This document shows, one piece after another, positions 55,656 to 64,000 of a stretch of DNA of 64,000 bases; positions within the stretch are counted from its first letter, which is position 1; every line of letters begins with the position of its first letter. Under the pieces are notes generated by a model that searched no databases, was not told the DNA's origin, and was given only the letters and a program-made list of their open reading frames with translations. The DNA lies in contig MNCI01006902.1 in assembly GCA_015680685.1 (NCBI GenBank), forward strand, positions 92,692 to 156,691. Direction: 5' to 3'. The stretch comes from Gnetum montanum (lineage: Eukaryota > Streptophyta > Gnetopsida > Gnetales > Gnetaceae). The position numbers were made by a program, and so were the translations under genes.

Positions 55656-57940
55656 TTTAGTAGTTGGGGTAGTGTAAATATGAAAGCAATGAATGGACTA
55701 TTAAATCTTAATAATATATGTCTTCATCCGCCTTAAAGGGCATTCAACGCAAAGTGGGGAAAAATTACGTTGCTCCATTGCAACACGTTCTCACATCAAA
55801 CAATATATTTATTCAATTTTAATTTACTTCCTCTAGAAATAGAAGTTATTTGTCAGTATATTGCATATAATTAAAATGAAAAAAATAAAATAAAATAAAA
55901 ATTTTTAAGGAGTTTTTGAAGACATAAAAGAGAAAGGATGGTATTTCAAAGGGATACAATAGTTGAAGATTTGGAATTGATATCTCATTGAAGGAAATAT
56001 TATTTCTGTGATGAATAATTTAATATTTTATTAATAAAGCTTATTTTAAGTTAACTTCCCTATCTTAATATTTTACTGCACATCTTATTCATGTTCTATC
56101 AATTTTCAAATTAAAACTTAGTTACAAGGTAGGTTCACTTTGGAACTCCTTGGGCTTTTGTTTTAATTTAATATTTTTTCATCTCAATCAAGTTTGGATA
56201 AAAGAGTAAGGTGGTTCATGTTAATCATGCTAAACATGTAAGGCACATTATATCTATGGACATAGTACTTTGTGTCCCCCTTCAATAAATCTTAGGGTAT
56301 ACCTATCTTTTAATTATTTCGGGTTCCAACACCCCACACTTCTCTTTTCCTTTCTTACCATTCCATCTCACTAAATTACAAGAAATCATTATTTCTATGT
56401 TCTAGTAATATGTTATATATTTGTACAAATAACTGATGAATATTGCACTTGATATTAGAATTTTGTGTAAGTAAAAAATAATGGGGTCACTTGAATGAAA
56501 ATTTCAGAACATAGTATTGTTGAGTGACTTGACTTGACTTTGGAGGATGAGTGGATGACGATGAGAATACAACTCCAACCTATGAGAATACAACTCCAAC
56601 CTCATCATCTCTAATGCAATGTAATTGTTAAGTCCAATAGAACACGAAAAAAGAAGATATTTACAATAATTGCAAGGATCCACTAATAAACATCATGGGC
56701 ATAGCCATTGTTGCCTTTTTAAAATATGGGTTGGCTTTTATTGACTCGTAACCTTTCACATGCGACGGGTCAAGTCAACTTGGAATTATTATTGTTTTTA
56801 TTTACATAAATAATCATTGAAATAGAGGCAAAAAGTCTATGCATCAAGTTGAACAAAATCAAAATAAAAAAGGTAAACACCATGGTTTATTATGATAGGA
56901 AAAGAAATTTTAGATAGATGAAAATTTTATTTTTAAAATTTATTAAGATCATTAAATTTTTTTAAAAAGATACTAAATAAGAAAAGCTAAATTTTGGATT
57001 AGTTAGTGAATTTTTACTTTTTCAATATGAAGATAACTTTATTTTAGATGAAAAATGGAAAATTATACATAATATTGATTATGGCAGGTTCTCATTCCTC
57101 ATTCCTCAATGGTACCAATTTATAACCAATGTTGTGACTATAAGTAAAAATACCTTCATAAAAGATGACATCATTAAGAGAAGATATCTATGAAAAAAAT
57201 ATTAAAGATTCGACGGACCAACAAATTGAATTATCACACGCTATGAGTATAGAATGGAAGTGAAATTCTAAATAGCTGGACTTCGTCTGTTGAGATCCAA
57301 TAAATAAGTCCATCCACATACCACGACATATTGGAGCCGACTTGTGTTGTACAGGTAAACATGAAATATGAATTAATTGTTCCAATGTGAAAAAGTGTTT
57401 ACATAATTCGGCTTAGATTTTGTGGTCGACATTTGACAGAGGCGGATTCTGTGTGCACACTAGCAATGTACTTTCCCAAGAGACACAAGGTGGATTCTGT
57501 GTGCACACTAGCAATGTACTTTCCCAAGTGCCTTGACAGTGATAAAATGAACCAACATTGCTTGACTCATGATATTTGTTGAGCTCGCTCATAAATAAAA
57601 TAAAATAAATAAAGTCGTTCCCGTTTGCATTTTAAAAAAAATCAAAACAAAACAAAAACGTCAGTGCAAGAAAGAACCCATGGACTACTAGATATGGAAC
57701 ATTGCAATGAATGAAATGTTAGTGTCCATGGAAGTTTTGGATTACTTTTTATTAGTATGAACAGAAGAAGCTGTTGAGGTGAATGTCATGTGCAATGCTT
57801 GGTATATGTAACCTTTGGATGTTGAATTTTCACTAGCAATCATTCAGGATGATGTGGCAACTTTTGGCTTTTCCATTCCATCTATTTTATTTAGTTTAAA
57901 AATTGATGATGATGATGATTAAAAATAGTGATAATGGTAT
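55656..57940. other. No gene recognised
   Basis: This is AT-rich. A 45-bp tandem duplication lies at about 57438-57525 with the block GCACACTAGCAATGTACTTT in each copy. A minus-strand frame at 57385-57188 (ELCKHFFTLEQLIHISCLP, then QHKSAPICRG) loosely recalls the end of a copia RNase H, but too weakly to call. Confidence 0.4.
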
Positions 57941-57959
57941 ATACACATGGGCTACATGG

Positions 57960-59060
57960 TTAATCTATGGTGTAGGATAAAGATTATATTTTCCATCGAT
58001 CTATCCACAAAAGCATCTTGCTATTACCAATCAATTTATGAAATGAATCAATGATTGTTCAACAAAAGTTAAGTAGGGTGACCTCATATAATTCAATGGA
58101 TAAGAAATAAATGAACCAACAGTACAATGGATAAGAAATGAATAAATGAACCAATGAAAAGCATTGCAATAATTGGAAGAGTCCAAATATGAATGAATGC
58201 ACTATTCTGTTCCAAGTGTGGTCTTCCCTAAAGCACAAGTATGAATATGAATGCAAATTATGAATGTATTGATTGTCATTGACAATAAGATATTTCTAGT
58301 GTCATTATATAAGAATTTCCAATGATGCTTTCATGACTTTTCTTTCAACACAAGCTAAGCATGGTGATTGGTTGCAATTCAAAAAAAAAAAAAAAAAAAT
58401 CCAAATGAAAGAACAATACAAAGGATAAGAAATGAATGAATGAATCAATGAAGGTCATTGCAATAGTTGAAAGAGTAAAAATATAAATGATTAGACCATT
58501 CTATTCTAAGTGTCTATACCTTCTTTAAAGTATGTAATTTCATTAGAGATTTGTATTGGTTGTGACAATGGGTCATTTCTATACATGTCATTATAGAAAA
58601 ATTTTCAACAATGCCCTCATGAGTTGATTGTTTCAATACAATGGATAAGAAATGAATGAATCATGATTCTTTTTATACAAACTATGCAAGACAATGGATA
58701 ACAAATGAATGAACAAATGATACAATGATACAAAACAACTGAATGAACCAATGAATGTCATTGCAATCTTTTCGAAAACACATAATTAGATTTAAATTCT
58801 CTATTGGTTATTTGATTAACAATAGCTTATTTCTAGGGTATTCATTACATAAGAACTCTCAACGATGCATCTATGAGTTGATTCTTTCAAAATAAACTAT
58901 GCAATTCAATGGATAAGAAACCAATAAATGAACACAATGATAAGAAAAAAATGAATGAACCAATGAAATTTATTGCAATAATTGAAGGAGTCCACAGATG
59001 AAATGAATGAACTATTTTATTCCAAGTGTCTCTATTTGCTTAATTAACTAGAGAGTAAAG
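57960..59060 (+). repeat. Tandem repeat array, same family as 49960-50640
   Basis: Four or so diverged units of about 260-295 bp carry ATGGATAAGAAATGAATGAA, CAATGAAGGTCATTGCAATA, CATTCTATTCTAAGTGTCTA and ATGATGCTTTCATGACTT blocks. Spacing of the CTATTCTAAGTGTCT marker is about 295 and then about 515 (two units). Confidence 0.7.
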
Positions 59061-59339
59061 ATGAAATGTTCATTAATGAATGTTCTATGTTGTAGATGTG
59101 TTCCATGAATACCTAGCTATCTTAACTATCAACAACACACTCGCATTTACATTTCAATAATAAAGTCATTTGTTTGTATTTCTTAAGGAAAAAAAAATAG
59201 ATATCCATTGCACATTGACAAAGGAACCCATGAATCACATTTTCTAACCAAGTTTATGGTAATTCAAACATAATGCTTTTAGTAATCATAAAGAAAGGCA
59301 ACTATATGTTCTAGAGTTGTTTCATTAATACTCAGCTCC

Positions 59340-59430
59340 ATGAGTAATAGAAACTATGTAATGAGTTAGTAACAAATGTTTTGNTCATGAGTAATAGAAA
59401 CTATGTAATGAGTTAGTAACAAATGTTTTG
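59340..59430. other. Duplicate flanking a single N (assembly join)
   Basis: About 45 bp on each side of the N at 59384 are identical, another unmerged contig overlap. Confidence 0.85.
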
Positions 59431-59944
59431 TAGGATTCCCAACAACAAAATAAGAAATTGGAGTATAGATAGCTATAAGACTACAAGTGCCAATAAGGGT
59501 TGCAATTAAAATTAGTGATGGATAGAATTTTTGAAAAAGAAAGGTTGTAATTAAAATTAGTAGTATATCAAAATTTTGAGTAATAATAATAATAATATAT
59601 GCAATACACTATGATTGTAATGGGATAACATGATCTGCACTTATAAATTAGTCAAGGCAGGTACAAAAATGAGAAGCTTAAAGGATGTATTATCATTTTT
59701 TTTGAAAGGGAAAATGTGGTGAAATATGAAAGGGTTAGCATTGGTTATTGCTTGAGACCTAGTGAAAAAGCTTGTTTGTTGGATGATAATTAGTTATGAA
59801 AAATGGAAAGAATATATAAAACTAGATATATGAATTTGAAGGGTTACATTAATAATGATAAGAAAATTTTAAATTCATCTTAAAAGCAATGTAAAAAAAC
59901 ATCTATAATTTTATTTTTTTAAAAAATGAATATAGTGGCTAGTA

Positions 59945-60115
59945 GCACAATTCCCTCACGACAACAATTTAGATGTGACCCACCAAATAAGAGTCTCCTC
60001 CCACAAGACTATTGCACTTCTATCACACCTCTAACCAAGTCAGGAATTGAACCCACAACCTTCCAATTGAAAGTAAGTGTCTTGACCATAGGATTTTAAT
60101 TACTATGCACTATAC
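59945..60115 (-). mobile_element. Possible tRNA-derived SINE
   Basis: On the minus strand CCTATGGTCAAGACACTTAC (A-box-like) and GGTTGTGGGTTCAATTCCTG (B-box GGGTTCAATTCC) lie 25-30 bp apart, and about 100 bp of unrelated body follows. Limits are uncertain. Confidence 0.5.
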
Positions 60116-60533
60116 ATTTTTAATAAGATTGATTCTTGGTAATTCACAAAAGATGTTACATAATTCTTTTCTATCCACCATTCATAAATGGATGTGGCTT
60201 TTCTCTCTCCAACAAGTTGTCATAATTATCAATGTTGCATATAGTATGAATGGTTCAGTCTAGAGTTTACTTGCAATTTTTCTAATGAGAACTCTTTATT
60301 ACAACTATATAGATTGGATGAAATTTTCATTTTACTCTTTGCCTAAGAGTATTTATCTTTACTTTAACTACATGGGTTAATATGACTATTACATTTCAAT
60401 CTTCATTATCAAGGATTTGACTCTAATGTTACATAAGTTGAGATTTTTATTTTAGCGTAATGTTTAGAATGGTATCTTTTTCAAGAGACCTAAGCAATCT
60501 TTTGTAACAAAAAATATTCTTGGCTAGGCACAT

Positions 60534-60818
60534 TGATGAGACCTATATGTATCGCAACTTCATCGACACATCCCGTTAACGATGTGTCAACACACATATG
60601 TCAATGAGGATGTGTTGATGTATTAATTGGCAACGCATCCTAAATGCATTGACACAACCCCATTGACACAACTAAATGAGTTAATGCATCCGCATCGATG
60701 CAATGTTTGCATTTTCCTATAAATATGTAAGCACCCACCACATATTTGACATCATTTGGTCAATAGTGTAGTTGAACTCTTGTAGTTTTATTCTATAATC
60801 TTAGTAAGCAGTCAGTGA
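60534..60818 (+). mobile_element. Truncated Athila-like LTR (U3 and start of R)
   Basis: It starts TGATGAGACC as the other LTRs of this lineage do. Repeated ATGTGTCAA, TTGACACAAC and CATCGATGCA motifs are followed by a TATA box CCTATAAATATG (60717-60728) and ACTCTTGTAGTTTTATTC, the shared post-TATA segment. It breaks off near 60818. Confidence 0.65.
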
Positions 60819-60900
60819 GTTGCTTACATATCTACGACCATCGTAGAATCAAGGCCATGTAGTTCTCCGAGTGAGGGTAAGTATGAAGAGGACTAAAAAG
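60819..60900 (-). mobile_element. Fragment of the LARD-like LTR, inverted
   Basis: About 80 bp are the reverse complement of part of the LTR at 3790-3875 and 9795-9875 (GAACTACATGGCCTTGATTC, TACGA..TCGTAGATATG). It shows that the LARD family has other copies. Confidence 0.75.
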
Positions 60901-60930
60901 GGAAAGCAACAGAAGGGTGTTGATGAGAGA

Positions 60931-61926
60931 AGTTATTCTAATTATTAGAGTGGTTACTCTAGCGGTTTCTTTAGCAGTTATTCTAATTATTAGAGTGGTT
61001 ACTCTAGTGGTTTCTTTAGCAGTTGATGAGTGGCGAGGTACCCCTACACTCAACCATATGAATACAAGCGTTTCACACATGATTCGGTCAAACTCCAAGG
61101 ACCAAGTGCCTATGTGCCCTAATGGAACACTCAGAGTTAATCAATCGTTGTCTTTCCAAACTTACTTGTATTGTCATGGTTGTATGGTCAAGTAAGTTTG
61201 AGGTATATAATTTTTATACTTTTTACCTTTTTTAATGTCTTATGCTAATAGGGGAAGGTAAAGAGAACTAAATGACTAACTTTAATTAACTATTCACTAA
61301 CTAGGTTCTAAGTGTTCCTAACACCAGTATCCGTTCCCACTTGCTGCACACATCCTGAACCAGTGTAACGCTGCTGGGATTACCAAACGCTAATCGTTAC
61401 TGGGTTACCAAGTGCTACACACATGCTTGAAGCGGTTGTACTGAGTGTACTTAACTAGGAGAATCAAAGGTTGAGAGAGATTAATTAACTAGGAAAGCAT
61501 TTAAACATTCAACGATAATTAATTAATTACTATTTACCTTAATCTGTATGCTACAAGGTTTATCATAAAGTTCATCTTTATTTTCGTACACAAATGTGTG
61601 TTCAGGTACAATTTTCTTGAATAAAGATCCGTTCACTTTAGGACTCCTACTGTGGGCACACAAGAATTATTCTAACTCTGGAATGGTAAAACTACAAGAG
61701 TTTAGCTAAGGGTCTAAGTCTAACTCTCTAGAACAAGGGAAGCTGCCTCTTATTTATAGAAATTGAGGCAGGATGCGATATCGCGGGGCAGATGCGATAT
61801 TGCGTACGCGATATTGCGACTCATCAGTAGTTATTCTAATTATTAGAGTGGTTACTCTAGTAGTTTCTTTAGTAGTTATTCTAATTATTAGAGTGGTTAC
61901 TCTAATTATTAGAGTAGTTACTCCCA
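60931..61926 (+). repeat. 45-bp tandem repeat in the E3 U3
   Basis: About four and a half copies (60931-61023 and 61832-61926) of a unit with AGTTATTCTAATTATTAG, AGAGTGGTTACTCTA and GTTTCTTTAGC. The unit includes the inverted pair TAGAGT...ACTCTA. The array is split by the solo LTR. Confidence 0.9.
61024..61826 (-). mobile_element. Solo LTR of the E1-like family
   Basis: On the plus strand it runs TGATGAGTGGCGAGG to GCGACTCATCA. The 5-bp flanks are GCAGT and GTAGT, and the interrupted 45-bp repeat continues exactly across. U3 (minus strand) has GCAATATCGCGTACGCAATA and CGCGATATCGC, then TATAAATA (61749-61758), as in E1. No internal sequence remains, so it arose by LTR-LTR recombination. Confidence 0.85.
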
Positions 61927-62696
61927 AGTTTATAAATACAGTGCCCAAGCACATAATTGGAAGGGAGTCTTTCAGTAGTCAAGTAGCAAAACTCTTGTAG
62001 TTTGTTTCAAAGTTAGAGTATTTTCCAAGTGCCTACAACAGAAGGTTGAAGTGTGGACGGATCTTTATTCAAGCATTGTGTACCTGAGCACACCTTGTGT
62101 ACGGCAATAAAGATGAGCTCTTTGATTCATCCTTGCAGCACTTGAGATTTGTTTTCTTATGCATTTATTTTATTTTATTATGCATTTAATTTAATTTATT
62201 TTATTTTATGCACTTTACATTTATGTTATTAGCGTAGCAATTCATTTTGATCAATTAAGCAAATCGTTAAATTACATAGTACGATCACTTCGAGCATGCG
62301 TGTAACACTTGGTAATCTAGTAACGATTAGCGTTTGATAATCCCAATAGTGTTGCGTTGGTTCAGGATGTGTACGGCAAGTGAGAATGGATACTGGTGTT
62401 AGGATTAGTTAAAGCCTAGTTAATCAGTAGTTAAGTTAAATTAGTCACTTAGTTATCTTACTCTTCTTTCCTACTAGTGCAAGACATAAAAACATAAAAG
62501 CTATAGAAATCATATGCCTCAAGCTTACTTAACCATACAATCATGACATACAGGTAAGTTTGGGAAGACAACGATCAATCAACCTGTCCTTGTTCCATGA
62601 GGGCACATAATCAATTAGTCCTTAGAATTTGACTGGATCGTGTGTGAAATGCTTGTATTCGTATGGTTGAGCGTAGGAGTACCTCGCTGCTCATCA

Positions 62697-62716
62697 TTGG
62701 TGTTGTTGCCGGGGAC
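62697..62716 (+). promoter_or_regulatory. E3 primer binding site
   Basis: TTGGTGTTGTTGCCGGGGAC follows the LTR directly. It is the best preserved of the three sites and resembles the tRNA-Asp-type site of Athila/Tat elements. Confidence 0.85.
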
Positions 62717-62832
62717 TTAGTTGGTTGTGTGCTAACTAGAACCTAGGAAATCATTCACATTGTTGCAACAAACCCTTAGGGTTGGTTGAGAAAATAATAA
62801 ACAAGAATACATTGCATACTAAATAGACAAGT

Positions 62833-64000
62833 ATGTCTCCTTCTTCGTATGAAAGTGCCTCATCACCTAGGTCTAAAACAGGAAATAGTCAGCGTCGTAA
62901 TATTCATGATGTTGATCCGCCAATCCCTCAACAAGTTTGAGTGGTATATATTCACCCCGATGAGTATATACCAGACTTCACCTTTATCCTTCATCAAGAA
63001 GAACAACTGCGTTGGCGAGACTTAAAAGGTAACATAGTGTTACCTCCCGATCATTCAGTCTCGAGCATGCTTCTTCGTGCTCTCTCACAAATTAGCTTGC
63101 CACACTTACATGAAAAATACGTTGTGTAAGATCATGACTCGAGAGAATACCGTCCCACAGAGGCATAACATCAAAGGGACTTGCAACAGGAGACACATCA
63201 TAAGTCTTTGAAGAGTAAGTGGTCCGAGGATGTTCCACATGTCTTAAGAGAAAATGAGGGTGGTGAACCTACCTCAAGCAGTCACCCACACAAAGATGTT
63301 CCTCCCCTTGACTTTGGCTAAGGGATTGTGTATCAGGACCTTTATTCCACTATTCATAACCCAGGTTTTAATACCCATGGGCACAAAAGATATGAAAAAA
63401 GGACATGAACTCATGATAAAGGTGGACATTCTAATCACAATCGCGATTGAGGCCGAGACCATAGAAGAGAAGGTAGAAGACGTCGTCATGGTGACAGTTC
63501 TTCTTCTTCTTCACCTTCATCATCTCCTTCACCCTCTCCTTCAGTATCCAGATGCAGTCATAAAGAAAAAGACCATGGGAATAGAGGTAGGCAAAGTGGA
63601 AGTCATAGACGAAATAGCCAGGAAAGGGGACGAGGGCACTCTAGAGAGTCACGACATAGAAGAAGGGAGAGTAGGGAACAATGTAGGCATCATAGGCACC
63701 ATGGATGAGATGATCAAGATGAAACCCTCCTCGCTACTCAAAGTATGTTGGACATAACTGAGACTATTAGAATTTCAACAAGGCATCAGATAGATAGTAG
63801 GATCAAGAGATTAGATATGAACAATATCCCATGATTTGAAGGGGGATACAACGCTGATCCTCAAAATCACTTACAAGCATTCCATGATGTGTGTGCCTTA
63901 CAAAACATAGAGAATGAATGGAAAAAACTTAAGTTGTTCCCACAAACATTAGTTAAAGAAGTGGAAAGTTGGTACTAGTCTTTAGAATCGGAATCCATTC
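62833..64000 (+). pseudogene. E3 gag, cut by the window end
   Basis: The ATG at 62833 gives MSPSSYESASSPRSKTGNSQ. One frame runs to the window end and includes VVYIHPDEYIPDFTFILHQE, a Ser/Arg-rich linker (SSSSSSPSSSPSPSPSVSR), then LLATQSMLDITETIRISTRH and RLDMNNIP, GGYNADPQNHLQAFHDVCAL and WKKLKLFPQTLVKEVESWY. The last blocks are the Ty3/gypsy capsid domain. Nine in-frame stops occur (62938, 63127, 63166, 63319, 63406, 63448, 63706, 63832, 63976) and no frameshift. Each stop is one C-to-T step from CGA, CAA or CAG. The protein would build the particle in an intact element. Confidence 0.85.

Larger units (their letters stand above)
60921..62696 (+). repeat. E3 5' LTR, interrupted by a solo LTR
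   Basis: It starts TGATGAGAGAAG and ends GCTGCTCATCA directly before a primer site. Without the 803-bp insert it is about 970 bp. U3 consists of a 45-bp tandem repeat; the TATA box TTTATAAATAC is at 61929-61938. The R/U5 part has AATAAAGATGAG and matches E2 LTR text. Confidence 0.8.

Noticed and set aside
57188-57385. Minus-strand frame as a copia RNase H end
   Set aside because: Similarity is limited to a loose pattern and no neighbouring copia domains are present.
63254-63757. 167-codon plus-strand frame in E3
   Set aside because: It is a different frame from the gag that is homologous to E2 and E1; it is open only because the linker is low-complexity.
1-64000. CRISPR arrays, bacterial operons, organellar genes, rRNA
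   Set aside because: Direct repeats here are LTRs, tandem repeats or assembly joins; no spaced short repeats, ribosome-site-led ORF series, organellar or rRNA genes were seen.

Overview
This window is nuclear DNA of a seed plant with a large, repeat-rich genome. The evidence is spliceosomal introns, plant Ty1/copia and Athila/Calypso-like Ty3/gypsy retrotransposons, RTE LINEs, a plant-type subtilase relic and a PIF1-like helicase relic. A gymnosperm would fit (small exons, a 13.9 kb transposon-filled intron, heavily decayed elements), but the species cannot be read from the sequence. It is draft assembly: two long N gaps and several single Ns, most of them flanked by duplicated sequence.

Region 1 (1-22.6 kb) is one host gene on the minus strand. 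Seven exons between 21590 and 1328 join with matching phases and usable splice sites, and would encode about 268 residues of an XRCC4/PAXX-superfamily-like protein of non-homologous end joining. The copy looks dead: two in-frame TGA codons in exon 2, and a TAG plus a frameshifting 16-bp duplication in exon 5. Intron 4 is swollen by a 6.6 kb non-autonomous LTR element (3614-10216, TSD TGGGG) sitting in a copia LTR, and by an RTE LINE split by a second, unusual LINE.

Region 2 (22.6-47.8 kb) is a three-level nest, all on the minus strand. A Ty1/copia relic was split by an Athila-like element (E2, 23163-45146). The 3' LTR of E2 was later split by a related element (E1, 23974-32976). E2 carries gag, protease, RT, RNase H, integrase and a long env-position ORF. 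E1 keeps gag and the env-position ORF but has no pol. In both, a short block of motifs resembling the element's own LTR U3, with a TATA box, lies about 450-530 bp upstream of the env-position ORF.

Region 3 (47.8-60.5 kb) is a patchwork: a duplicated copia segment, a tRNA-Thr-like pseudogene, two arrays of one tandem repeat family, a subtilase pseudogene, a 114-bp tandem repeat, a PIF1-like helicase relic and a 420-bp foldback. Region 4 (60.5-64 kb) holds truncated LTRs, a solo LTR, and the start of a third Athila-like element (E3, plus strand) whose gag runs off the window.

No intact host gene was found. The most interesting signals are the decayed end-joining gene, the internal promoter-like blocks that match each element's own LTR, the pol-less E1, and a gag with nine stop codons but no frameshift.
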